A stretch of 60,274 bases of DNA from JADKCL01 sp046050405 (GTDB taxonomy: Bacteria; Bacteroidota; Bacteroidia; J057; JADKCL01), in the NCBI GenBank assembly GCA_046050405.1, contig JBJOPY010000035.1, positions 1-60,274 on the forward strand, given 5' to 3'. Position 1 is the stretch's first letter. Each line of letters begins with the position of its first letter. A program made the translations under genes and the position numbers. Shown in pieces: positions 9,174-17,327 of this stretch. Under the pieces are notes generated by a model. That model was not told the DNA's origin and did no database searches. It was given only the letters and a program-made list of their open reading frames with translations.

Positions 9174-9373
9174 GCACCTTTCCCGATTGCCCCTGCTTCT
9201 CCATCAGCCATCCGGGCCAGACGCTGATGGCAGCTACCTGACCGATACCCCCTCCGCTCATTCCAAAATCATAGGCTTTCTGGCCAACTCCGCCCAAACT
9301 GCCTTCCGAGGCTCTTCGTCAATGATCGATCCCTCCCGTCGTCTTCTCAGTACGTGAAGAGACCTTCCGGATG

Positions 9374-10660
9374 CTAGTCTTTCACATACACTATGAATCG
9401 GTTTCTCTTTCCAAGGTTGACCAATACAAGCTGCTCATGGATCAAGTCATCCATGGCGATGATGCGTCCCTCGTCGGCGGTTCCGATGGTATTGATCGCG
9501 ACACAACGGTCAGCGACGAGCTTTCGCCTTGCATCTCCCTTGCTGGTGCAGGCTCCAGTTTCAGCCAGGAATTCAATGATCGGCACTCCGTTCCGTATGG
9601 CAGAAAGTGAAATGTAGCCGTGGTCTACACCTTGAAAAATGCGCTGAATCGTACCGAGGTCCAGTGACTTCAGATCTTCCAATCCGCCCTTGCCATGCAG
9701 AAGGGCTGAGGCCTTCTGGGCCGTGGCGAGCTGTTCACGGCCATGTATGCGCTCGGTCATTTCCTCGGCAAGTGCATACTGCAGCACTTTCGTCCGAATG
9801 GGCATGGCATCGATCAGGGATTGTATCTCGGCGATCGGACGCAAGCTGAAGATCTTCGCCAGCTTGATGATGTCATCGTCAGTGCTGTTAATCCAGAATT
9901 GATAGAACTCGTAGGGTGAGGTCAATTCCGCATCCAGGTAGATGTTTCCCTTTTCGGATTTCCCAAACTTGCTTCCGTCTGACTTGGTGATCAACGGGCA
10001 TGTAAACGCGTACACCTCCTCCTGGTGGCCGCGTATTTTCCGGATCAGTTCCATGCCGGCGGTGATGTTCCCAAACTGGTCGGATCCTCCGAACTGCAGG
10101 TGGCAATCCTCATGCTCCAGGAGGTGCAGAAAATCATAGCCTTGGATGAGCTGGTAGCTGAACTCGGTAAAAGAAATGCCCGACCCTGAGTCGATGCGGT
10201 TCTTGACGGAATCCTTGGACAGCATGTAGTTGACAGTGAGATGCTTGCCGACATCCCTCAAGAAATTCAAGAAACTGTAGTCCCTGAACCAGTCATAGTT
10301 GTCAACAATTCGGGCAGGGTTCTCCTTGGAATCAAAATCAAGGAATCGGCCGAGCTGCTCCCGTAATTTGCGGGCATTGAATTCCAGCACTTCCTCACTG
10401 AGCATGTTCCGCTCGTCGCTTTTTCCCGAGGGATCCCCGATACGTCCGGTAGCCCCACCCACCAATGCGATCGGATGATGGCCATGCCTCTGAAAATGCA
10501 GCAGCAGCATGATCGGCACGAGATTTCCGATCCCAAGGGAGGACGCCGTGGGGTCAAATCCCACATAGCCATGGACCTTTTGACGCTGGAGGTATTCCTC
10601 GGTGCCGGGAGTGATGTCTTGTATCATCCCCCTCCACCTCAACTCTTCTATCAATTGCAT
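9374..10660 (-). CDS. tyrS: Tyrosyl-tRNA synthetase
   Basis: A class I synthetase of 428 residues that charges tRNA-Tyr. YVGFDPTASSLGIGN near residue 40 carries the HIGH-equivalent site. GGATGRIGDPSGK follows, and the KMSKS equivalent is SKFGKSEKGN near residue 230. The C-terminal S4-type RNA-binding domain covers about the last 70 residues (IRNGVPIIEFLAETG onward). The ATG at 10660 is preferred over an in-frame TTG at 10681 because the former begins the conserved MQLIEELRWRG and leaves room for a promoter. It diverges from the TPR gene at 10920. Confidence 0.97.
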   Translation of the reverse strand: MQLIEELRWRGMIQDITPGTEEYLQRQKVHGYVGFDPTASSLGIGNLVPIMLLLHFQRHGHHPIALVGGATGRIGDPSGKSDERNMLSEEVLEFNARKLREQLGRFLDFDSKENPARIVDNYDWFRDYSFLNFLRDVGKHLTVNYMLSKDSVKNRIDSGSGISFTEFSYQLIQGYDFLHLLEHEDCHLQFGGSDQFGNITAGMELIRKIRGHQEEVYAFTCPLITKSDGSKFGKSEKGNIYLDAELTSPYEFYQFWINSTDDDIIKLAKIFSLRPIAEIQSLIDAMPIRTKVLQYALAEEMTERIHGREQLATAQKASALLHGKGGLEDLKSLDLGTIQRIFQGVDHGYISLSAIRNGVPIIEFLAETGACTSKGDARRKLVADRCVAINTIGTADEGRIIAMDDLIHEQLVLVNLGKRNRFIVYVKD

Positions 10661-10691
10661 CTTGCCAGTATATATCAGCAAACTCGCTCTG

Positions 10692-10699
10692 CAAAACTA
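10692..10699 (-). promoter_or_regulatory. -7 element of tyrS
   Basis: TAGTTTTG on the minus strand is a perfect TAnnTTTG match 32 bp before the tyrS ATG. No good -33 TTG is seen at 17-23 bp. The AT-rich stretch up to 10919 also serves the divergent TPR gene, where TACATTTC (10904-10911) is a 7/8 match close to its ATG. Confidence 0.5.
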
Positions 10700-10919
10700 C
10701 AGGTTAGGCACGACTCGACCTTGAAATAAGCGATAAGATCGAAACAAGTGCTTTCATCTGCTTCGCATCCACAGAATTTTCCAGTGGAAGTGCGAAGATG
10801 GTGATGGAATTCCATTTCTTTTATTTATATTGTCATAAACTTTCAAAAGCCCAAGGCTCCCCTAAAACTAAAAAGGGACGATCGGGGGAAAATACAGGTC
10901 TATTACATTTCCATAGATT

Positions 10920-12239
10920 ATGAGAGCACGCAGAATCCATTCTCTCTTCTTGTCAGCAATCTTCTCGCTGCTAGGGGTACAGCTCCATGCACAGAGTCCT
11001 GGCAAGTCCTCCTACATCCAAGCCGAAAACCTTAGGAAGGAGAAGCGTTACTCGGAAGCGGTCGCCAAGTACGATGAGGCCATCAAGCTTGAGCCGGGGA
11101 ATTACCGCTATTACTTCTCACGTGGCAAGTGCTACTACGCCACAAAAGAGTATGACCTCGCGCTCGCTTCCTTGGAGGAAGCCATCAAGTACAAGAAGGA
11201 TTTCGTCTTTGCCTACACCCTGATCGCCAAAATCTACCAGCGTAAGGATGACCTTCCCACTGCGATCCACTACTATGATCTTGCCTTCCAAAACGAGCAG
11301 GATCCCAATCAAAAGGTCAGTTATAAAATGGAGGCGATCAAGCTTCTCCTTCAGGAGAACAAAACCGACGAAGCGCAGAGGCATCTCCAAGAAGTCAAGG
11401 CACTTGCCCCTGAGAATCTGAACATTCTCTACTTTGATGCCAAGATCTCGAATCAGAGCGGCGACTATGAGAATGCCAAGCGCAACATGGTCACTGCGAC
11501 AACCTCACCTGCCATGGCCACTGAGACCCCTGCGAACGCAGCCAAGTATTGGTATGAGCTGGGCTATGCCTACAACAAGCTAGGCGACTACCAGAATTCT
11601 CAGAAAGCGTGGGAAAAGGCGTATTTCGGCAATTTCAAGCCGCTGATCGACCGCGAAAAATCCATCAACAGCCCTGATTATTTTTATCGCATGGCGGTGT
11701 CCTACTACATGGCCAGCTCCTATCCAGAGACCAAGGAGCAGATCAAGAAAGCCCTCGAACTTCAAAACAACTTCTCCGCCGCATATCTACTGATGGGGAA
11801 GATCGACAAGAAGCTCGGGGACAACGACTCGGCAATCAACAATTACAGGCGTGCCGCAAACTTCGAACCCGATGCGACCAAGAAGGGCAAGCTCGAATCG
11901 ATGCTCGTTTCCCTGCAAGTGGATGCGGAGGACTATGATGGAGCGATCAGCACTGCCAATAGCGTACTCGCCAGAGAGCCCAACAATCCCCCAATCATCT
12001 ACCTGAAGGCACTTTCCCAGTACTATAAAGGCCAGTACAACGGGGCGATCGAATCCCTGGAGTCCCTGACGGCAGGAACGACGGACAATTTGGAGAAGGC
12101 CAAGTACAATTTCCTCATTGGAATGGCCGCCCGCAAGTCTGACACCGAGAAGGCTAAGAATGCGTTCAAAGCCGCAATGTTCGGCCCCTACAAACCTGCC
12201 GCCAAGAATGAGCTTGACAAGCTCGCCAAGGCTGGCTGA
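10920..12239 (+). CDS. Exported tetratricopeptide-repeat protein
   Basis: A 439-residue protein with a signal peptide (residues 1-26, ending LGVQLHAQ) followed by nine or more TPR units from about residue 32 to the end. Examples are YSEAVAKYDEAIKLEPGNYR and YDLALASLEEAIKYKKDF. TPR solenoids are protein-binding scaffolds; this one should act in the periplasm or at the envelope. It has no catalytic domain and I do not recognise a specific orthologue. The convergent PurM-like gene ends 6 bp away. Only a weak -7-like TACATTTC precedes the ATG by 8 bp, which would give a very short leader. Confidence 0.9.
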   Translation: MRARRIHSLFLSAIFSLLGVQLHAQSPGKSSYIQAENLRKEKRYSEAVAKYDEAIKLEPGNYRYYFSRGKCYYATKEYDLALASLEEAIKYKKDFVFAYTLIAKIYQRKDDLPTAIHYYDLAFQNEQDPNQKVSYKMEAIKLLLQENKTDEAQRHLQEVKALAPENLNILYFDAKISNQSGDYENAKRNMVTATTSPAMATETPANAAKYWYELGYAYNKLGDYQNSQKAWEKAYFGNFKPLIDREKSINSPDYFYRMAVSYYMASSYPETKEQIKKALELQNNFSAAYLLMGKIDKKLGDNDSAINNYRRAANFEPDATKKGKLESMLVSLQVDAEDYDGAISTANSVLAREPNNPPIIYLKALSQYYKGQYNGAIESLESLTAGTTDNLEKAKYNFLIGMAARKSDTEKAKNAFKAAMFGPYKPAAKNELDKLAKAG

Positions 12240-12245
12240 GACGCC

Positions 12246-13421
12246 CTATTCCTTGTAGCTGACCTTGTCCTTCCCGGAGGCAATCGTCAATAGAAGTTCC
12301 GAAGAAGGCTCTACCCTCCCGACCACCTTGGCCGCAATGCCGTAGGTCTCCGCCATCTCCACCAGTGCACTTGCAGTGCCGGCATCGGTGTAGACCTCCA
12401 GAAGATGCCCCATGTTGAACACACGGTACATCTCATGCAGGCTTGCGCCGGAAGCTGCCTGGATCAACTGAAACAACCGAGGCGTCTCGAATAGCTGATC
12501 CTTCACGATGTGGCCGGCCCTGGCAAACTTCAGCACCTTGGTCTGGCCTCCGCCCGTGCAGTGGATCATCGCCTTGATCTTCCCTCGGTATTCTTGCAAC
12601 ATTTTCTGTGCCAGCGGCAGATAAGTTCTCGTCGGGCTCAGCACCATCTTCCCGATCGGCATGTTCGCCATCGGATCCATCTCCGTAAGCAGATGCGGGC
12701 CTGAATACACCAGTGCATCGGGAACCGCAGGGTCATAGGACTCCGGGTAACGCTCGGCATAGGCATGATGGAAGAGGTCATGCCGCGCACTGGTCAGCCC
12801 ATTGCTCCCCATGCCGGAATTGTACTCAGATTCATAGCTTGCCTGCCCAGTACTGGAAAAAGCGACAATGACCTGTCCCGGCTGAATGTCATTCTCGACA
12901 ACCAGCTTCCGAGGCATCCGGCAGAAAACGGTGGAGTCCACGATGACCGACCGTACAAGATCGCCCACATCGGCCGTTTCCCCCCCGGTGGATCGGATTT
13001 CCACGCCATGGTCCCGCATCGTGGCAAGGAATTCCTCCGTGCCGTCGATCAAGGCGGCAATGACCTCTCCCGGCACCTTGGATTTGTTGCGGCCGATTGT
13101 GCTGGAGAGCAGTATTCCGGAGGTGGCCCCTACGCAGAGCAGGTCGTCCGTATTCATCACGATGGCGTCCTGGGCGATTCCCTTCCATACGGACAGGTCT
13201 CCCGTCTCCATCCAGTACATCCATGCAAGGGAAGACTTGGTGCCTGCTCCGTCTGCGTGCATGATGTTGCACCAGTCCTTGTCACCAGCCACAAGATCTG
13301 GAACCACTTTGCAGAAGGCGTTTGGATAAAGCCCTTTGTCGAGCTTGGCGATGGCAGCATGGACATCCTCCTTGCTGGAGGACACTCCGCGCTGCATGTA
13401 GCGGTTGCTTTCTGGATTCAT
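12246..13421 (-). CDS. purM: PurM-like phosphoribosylformylglycinamidine cyclo-ligase (AIR synthase)
   Basis: A 391-residue AIR-synthase-fold protein. It should close the imidazole ring of FGAM with ATP to give aminoimidazole ribotide, the fifth step of purine synthesis. Motifs include the N-terminal YMQRGVSSSKEDVH, HADGAGTKSSLAWMYW, the ATP/Mg segment DAIVMNTDDLLCVGA, STGGETADVGD, and the C-terminal FNMGHLLEVYT. It is about 45 residues longer than typical PurM and belongs to the divergent Bacteroidota branch often labelled AIR synthase-related protein. The ATG at 13421 was chosen over an upstream TTG at 13445. No purine genes adjoin it. Confidence 0.88.
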   Translation of the reverse strand: MNPESNRYMQRGVSSSKEDVHAAIAKLDKGLYPNAFCKVVPDLVAGDKDWCNIMHADGAGTKSSLAWMYWMETGDLSVWKGIAQDAIVMNTDDLLCVGATSGILLSSTIGRNKSKVPGEVIAALIDGTEEFLATMRDHGVEIRSTGGETADVGDLVRSVIVDSTVFCRMPRKLVVENDIQPGQVIVAFSSTGQASYESEYNSGMGSNGLTSARHDLFHHAYAERYPESYDPAVPDALVYSGPHLLTEMDPMANMPIGKMVLSPTRTYLPLAQKMLQEYRGKIKAMIHCTGGGQTKVLKFARAGHIVKDQLFETPRLFQLIQAASGASLHEMYRVFNMGHLLEVYTDAGTASALVEMAETYGIAAKVVGRVEPSSELLLTIASGKDKVSYKE

Positions 13422-13490
13422 TTTTCTTGAATGAAGGGAGGGCAAACATTCTGCCTTGCCCTCCCATGGGCTATCTGGTGAAACGCCGCA

Positions 13491-15593
13491 TCACTCGCAG
13501 CTTTCGGGATAGTCCATGCACTTGATCCTGAATTCGGTGCGGCGGTTGCGCTGCATGTCCTCGTCGGACATCTCAGGGGACACCTCCAGCTGAGACTCAC
13601 CCCATCCGTACCACTTCAGGCGATCGCCCTCGATTCCCCTCTCCATCAGGTAGACGACCGCTGATTTGGCGCGGCGCTCCGAAAGCTCCTTGTTGTATTT
13701 TTCAGAGCCGTTGGAGTCCGTGTGCGATCCAATCTGAATGGCAATGTGGGGATTCCGCTGCAGTAGGAAACCGAGCGTGTCCAATTCACGCATCGACGTA
13801 GGACGGAGGTCGGCTTTGTCGAAGTCATAATAAATGTTCTTCAGCACGATCGGGCGCTCAATCTCGATGCGTTCCAGCCGGATGCTGACGTTGACCTCGA
13901 TGTCATTTTTCGGATCGGTCGTCTTCGTCTCGAACTCGACCTCACTGGCCAGATACTCGCGGGCGTTGGCCACCACCTTGTACTTCTTGTTGCATTCCAG
14001 CTGGAAGTTGTAGGCGGCACTTTGGTCAGCCTTGGAGGTATCCAGCGGAATGAGATCACCTGCCTTGTCAAACTCATAGACAATGACTGTTCCGAAGGGT
14101 ACCGGTTGCTTGGTGCGGTTGTCAATGACCAAACCATGCACAGCGAACTCGCAGGGGGGTGCGCCGACTTTCTTCGCCCAGTAGATGTCGTCACGGCCTG
14201 TGCAGCCGGGGCGATTCGAGGTGAAGTAGGTCGCACTATCGTCTTTGCTCCAGACACCAGCCAAGTCGTCATAGGTACTGTTCAATGGGGAGCCCATGTT
14301 TTCGGCCTCGCTCCAGGAGCCCATTCCGCCGGTGCTCTTGTATAGGTCAAATCCGCCAAAGCCAACGCGCCCATTGGAGGCATGGTACAGGGTTTTTCCA
14401 TCGTCGCTGATATCAGGGCTTATGTCATCCAAAGGCGTATTGACGCGCTCTCCCAAGTTCTGTGGTTCCGACCATGAATCACCGCCAAATGTTGAATACC
14501 AGATGTCCAGACGACCTTTGCCGCCTTCGCGGTCTGACACGAAAAACATTGTGTTGCCGTCGGCGGAGAGATTCGGATGGACGTCGTAGGCGGCTACTTT
14601 CTTCACTTTGCCGCGAGAATTGATCACGACCTCCTTCGTTCCTTTGAGACCTTCCGCGATCCTGGGTTTTTCCCATTTGTTTCTAAGGGAATCATACTTG
14701 GCTCCATAGATGGAGCATCCATAGCCGAGCTTCCCTTGGTTACAGATGGAGTAGTACATCGTCATGCCGTCAGCACTGAAGGTGGGGTTTCCTTCGTTGT
14801 ACTTTTTGTTGATCTTCTTGCCCATGTTCTCAGCCTTGGCGAAGGTGGTGTCGTCTTCCATCTTCACCGACCAGATATCGGAATAACCTTCATTGTATGC
14901 CTCGAAAATGTTGCTTTCCTTGACCCCTTTCTTCTTGCCCTTCTTGGTATCAGGCTTCTTGGATGACGGGCGGCTGGAGGTGAAAACCATATACTTGTCC
15001 CCGTCACCGCGCACTTGCACTGCAGGAAAGTTGTCACCCATCGAGGTATTGATGTCGAGGCAACTGGCGCGCCATTTCGGATCAAGCTTCCGCTGCTCCT
15101 CCACGAACTTGCACCCTTCCACCTCCAGCTTGCATCGACGGAGGTACTCGTCGTTCTCTTTCCGGCGATTCATGAATTCCTTGAAGGCCGCCAGTGCATC
15201 ATTGTGACGGTCAAGTACGCGAAGTGTGATGCCCAGCTCGAAATAGACCGTATCGTTTCCCTTTTTGTCAATCTCGATGGCACTCTCGAAAAATCGAGCC
15301 GCATCATCGTACTCTTGAATGAAGTAGCTGCATTTTGCGACGCGCACAGTGGCGAAATAATTGGCCGGATCCTTTTTGAGGACTTCTATGTAGGCCTCTT
15401 TTGCCTTGGCAAATCGCTGGGTTCGGAACAGTTCGTTTGCCTGTTGAAGGATTTTCTCCGGACTCCCCTTGAATTCTGATTTCTCCGTCGATACCTGCGC
15501 ACTCGACTGAGCCGGGGTGACCATTAAAAAAGTAAGTGAAAGAAGAAGTGTGCTTACAATAATACGGTTCGCACCCATAAATTTTGATCTCAT
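13491..15593 (-). CDS. PorE-like TPR / PD40 propeller / CNA-B-like / OmpA envelope protein
   Basis: A 700-residue exported protein with the four-domain order of PorE, the T9SS-associated peptidoglycan-binding protein. A signal peptide (1-32) precedes a TPR region (about 45-160) and PD40/WD40-like propeller blades (about 210-445, e.g. HPNLSADGNTMFFVSDREG and SPDISDDGKTLYHAS). A carboxypeptidase-regulatory-like beta domain follows (about 475-570, beginning CEFAVHGLVIDNRTKQPV), then a C-terminal OmpA domain (about 580-700). The OmpA domain holds NIYYDFDKADLRP, GSHTDSNGS and LSERRAKSAV, whose Asp and Arg bind diaminopimelate. The role is to tether an envelope machine to peptidoglycan. Other Bacteroidota OmpA proteins share this layout, so T9SS membership is inference. 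Confidence 0.9.
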   Translation of the reverse strand: MRSKFMGANRIIVSTLLLSLTFLMVTPAQSSAQVSTEKSEFKGSPEKILQQANELFRTQRFAKAKEAYIEVLKKDPANYFATVRVAKCSYFIQEYDDAARFFESAIEIDKKGNDTVYFELGITLRVLDRHNDALAAFKEFMNRRKENDEYLRRCKLEVEGCKFVEEQRKLDPKWRASCLDINTSMGDNFPAVQVRGDGDKYMVFTSSRPSSKKPDTKKGKKKGVKESNIFEAYNEGYSDIWSVKMEDDTTFAKAENMGKKINKKYNEGNPTFSADGMTMYYSICNQGKLGYGCSIYGAKYDSLRNKWEKPRIAEGLKGTKEVVINSRGKVKKVAAYDVHPNLSADGNTMFFVSDREGGKGRLDIWYSTFGGDSWSEPQNLGERVNTPLDDISPDISDDGKTLYHASNGRVGFGGFDLYKSTGGMGSWSEAENMGSPLNSTYDDLAGVWSKDDSATYFTSNRPGCTGRDDIYWAKKVGAPPCEFAVHGLVIDNRTKQPVPFGTVIVYEFDKAGDLIPLDTSKADQSAAYNFQLECNKKYKVVANAREYLASEVEFETKTTDPKNDIEVNVSIRLERIEIERPIVLKNIYYDFDKADLRPTSMRELDTLGFLLQRNPHIAIQIGSHTDSNGSEKYNKELSERRAKSAVVYLMERGIEGDRLKWYGWGESQLEVSPEMSDEDMQRNRRTEFRIKCMDYPESCE

Positions 15594-15643
15594 GGTCAGG
15601 GAACTTTCGCCTCAGTATGTGCTAGAATTCAAATTTTAATGAA

Positions 15644-15675
15644 CAAACATAGGAAATTAACTGACTACGAACAAA
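15644..15675 (-). promoter_or_regulatory. Promoter of the PorE-like gene
   Basis: On the minus strand TATGTTTG (15651-15644) is a perfect -7 element and TTTG (15675-15672) a -33 element, with 20 bp between. It sits in the 86-bp gap behind mlaE, and a leader of about 45 nt follows. Confidence 0.7.
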
Positions 15676-15679
15676 ATCT

Positions 15680-16414
15680 TTAGAACAAAATTAGCCAGAG
15701 CAAGAAATCACCGACCAAAATGGATACTGCCGACAGTACAAAGGAAGAAATGGTGGAACCACCCACACCCTTCGCCCCGCCAGTGGTGGAAAGCCCCATA
15801 TAGCACCCAATCGACGATATGATCAGGCCGAACACACAGGATTTGATGAGTCCCCCGATGAGATCCCTGACTTGAAAGAAGGTGTGAATGGACTCCAGAA
15901 ACGCCTGGTAGGTGATGTCCAGAAAATAGCCTGATACCAGGTACGCTCCGACCATCGCCACGATGTCCGAGAACATGGTGAGCACGGGCATCATGACCAT
16001 GAGTCCCAGCACCCGCGGAAGCACGAGATACCTCACAGGATCGATGGCCAGCATGCGCAAGGCATCCACCTGTTGTGTAACCACCATCGTCCCGATCTCC
16101 GCTGTCATCGATGCGCCGATACGGCCGGCGATGACCAGCGCAGTGAGCACCGGCCCCATTTCCATTACGGAGACCCTCGCCACCTGTCCTCCCATCACAT
16201 CCAGTGAAATCATTCCCGTGAACTGATAGGCGGCCTGCCAGGCAATGATGGCCCCGGCGAAAAACCCCACGAGCATCACGAGCAGAATGGAATTTACGCC
16301 GACATGATCCATTTGCTCGATCAGCCGGCGGCGGTCATGGAAGGCATGGCGGAGGTTCATGAGCACCTGGAGGCACAAGTAACCAAATTCTCCCAGCCGT
16401 GTCACGAGGTTCAC
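15680..16414 (-). CDS. mlaE: MlaE-family ABC transporter permease
   Basis: A 244-residue integral inner-membrane protein of the MlaE/YrbE/TGD1 family, which moves phospholipid between inner and outer membrane with an MlaF ATPase and an MCE-domain MlaD. About five hydrophobic segments are visible, with the family core VEMGPVLTALVIAGRIGAS-like stretch near residues 84-105 and EIGTMVVTQQVDALR next. The start is a GTG (16414); no upstream ATG fits. Unlike most loci, no mlaF or mlaD gene lies beside it: hsp20 is upstream and the PorE-like gene downstream, both on the same strand. Confidence 0.92.
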   Translation of the reverse strand: MNLVTRLGEFGYLCLQVLMNLRHAFHDRRRLIEQMDHVGVNSILLVMLVGFFAGAIIAWQAAYQFTGMISLDVMGGQVARVSVMEMGPVLTALVIAGRIGASMTAEIGTMVVTQQVDALRMLAIDPVRYLVLPRVLGLMVMMPVLTMFSDIVAMVGAYLVSGYFLDITYQAFLESIHTFFQVRDLIGGLIKSCVFGLIISSIGCYMGLSTTGGAKGVGGSTISSFVLSAVSILVGDFLLWLILF

Positions 16415-16506
16415 CGAGCCAATTTAGTTCAATCCTGCGGGATTCGGGAGATCCGCCCAAATTTTGAAACTTGAGCCCGGCACCGAGGGGTGGCCATGAC
16501 GGGAAA

Positions 16507-16549
16507 GGCCGAGACCGACAGTCGCTAATGCCACTCGTCGGTCCCGGCC
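16507..16549 (-). terminator. Long hairpin downstream of hsp20
   Basis: Arms at 16507-16519 and 16537-16549 pair over 13 positions with one mismatch, around a 17-nt loop. On the minus strand the hairpin is followed by a short T run and then the mlaE promoter region. It is a likely transcription terminator of hsp20. Confidence 0.55.
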
Positions 16550-16578
16550 AAACCCCAGTCCTTATCCGGTGGACGCAT

Positions 16579-16597
16579 GGCGCCCACCATGGGCGCC
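16579..16597 (-). repeat. 7-bp inverted repeat right after hsp20 stop
   Basis: GGCGCCC and GGGCGCC flank a 5-nt loop, 3 nt beyond the hsp20 TAA. It forms a GC-rich stem just before the longer hairpin and may stabilise the mRNA end or help termination. Confidence 0.45.
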
Positions 16598-16599
16598 CC

Positions 16600-17043
16600 T
16601 TATCCCACCGTGATGTCGCGGGCAGCTTTTTCCAAGGCTTCTTTGCGCTTTGGAAGGCTCACGGAGAGCACTCCGTTTTCATATTTTGCTGCAATCTGCT
16701 CCTGATCGATCGTCTTTGGCAATTGGAAGCTGCGCTCGAATGCTTGGAAGTTGTATTCACGGCGCAGGTACTTGTCATCCGATTGCTCGTCCGTTGTTTC
16801 CTTTTGAACCTTGATCGTCAGAACGTCCTTCTCAAGCGACATTTTGAAATCCGCCTTGTTCAATCCTGGCGCGGCCATTTCGATGCGATAGTCTTCGGCA
16901 CCTTCCACCACGTTCACTGCGGGGGAGTTGAATCCGAATACCCTGTCTTGGAATCCGGGACGCAAGAAGTCGTCCGCAAAAAATTGGTCGAAAAAGCTGA
17001 CATTGTGTCTGCGAAGCGGATGGTTGAATTTAACGAGTGTCAT
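16600..17043 (-). CDS. hsp20: Small heat-shock protein (Hsp20 / alpha-crystallin domain)
   Basis: A 147-residue ATP-independent holdase chaperone of the cytoplasm. The alpha-crystallin domain spans about residues 40-140. Visible hallmarks are YRIEMAAPGLNKADFKMSLE, VLTIKVQKE, the A-x-x-x-n-G-V-L motif as YENGVLSVSLPK, and the basic KRKEALEKAARDITVG tail. The ATG at 17043 is fixed by a textbook AGGAGG eight bases upstream, exceptional for this phylum. A sigma-54-like sequence further upstream and two hairpins after the stop suggest an independently controlled, strongly translated gene. Confidence 0.95.
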   Translation of the reverse strand: MTLVKFNHPLRRHNVSFFDQFFADDFLRPGFQDRVFGFNSPAVNVVEGAEDYRIEMAAPGLNKADFKMSLEKDVLTIKVQKETTDEQSDDKYLRREYNFQAFERSFQLPKTIDQEQIAAKYENGVLSVSLPKRKEALEKAARDITVG

Positions 17044-17051
17044 ATCTAATT

Positions 17052-17057
17052 CCTCCT
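17052..17057 (-). promoter_or_regulatory. Strong Shine-Dalgarno of hsp20
   Basis: AGGAGG on the minus strand with an 8-nt spacer to the ATG at 17043. No other gene in the window shows a comparable ribosome binding site, so this one probably drives unusually strong initiation. Confidence 0.8.
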
Positions 17058-17092
17058 AATGTAGTTTTATAAGTGTTAGATGCCGATGACCC

Positions 17093-17109
17093 TTCAACCC
17101 CCATGCCAA
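17093..17109 (-). promoter_or_regulatory. Possible sigma-54-type promoter of hsp20
   Basis: TTGGCATGGGGGTTGAA on the minus strand matches the -24/-12 consensus (TGGCAC-N5-TTGCW) with correct spacing and two mismatches. It would place the transcript start about 40 nt before the ATG. No TAnnTTTG element is seen here. This is a suggestion only. Confidence 0.25.
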
Positions 17110-17256
17110 CACAATAACCAGAACCGAGCAATGTCATTATGGCAGTATGTCGGACACAATGGCGCCATTTTTGATTTTATGGGTGCCATTTCGGCACACA
17201 TCCCCCGTGAAGCCCCCTGTCCCGGCATTTCCAATGCTGCGGTGCTGGTTCCAAAA

Positions 17257-17296
17257 CATGAAAGCCTACCGCTGTACGAGGCGATAGGCTTTCATG
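17257..17296 (-). terminator. 12-bp perfect inverted repeat after the S41 protease gene
   Basis: CATGAAAGCCTA (17257-17268) and its exact complement TAGGCTTTCATG (17285-17296) flank a 16-nt loop, about 30 bp past the protease stop. On the minus strand the stem is followed by GTTTTGG. It is a likely terminator separating the protease gene from hsp20. Confidence 0.6.
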
Positions 17297-17327
17297 CAAT
17301 GGGGGTGCTGGGTGAAAGTCCCGAGGA

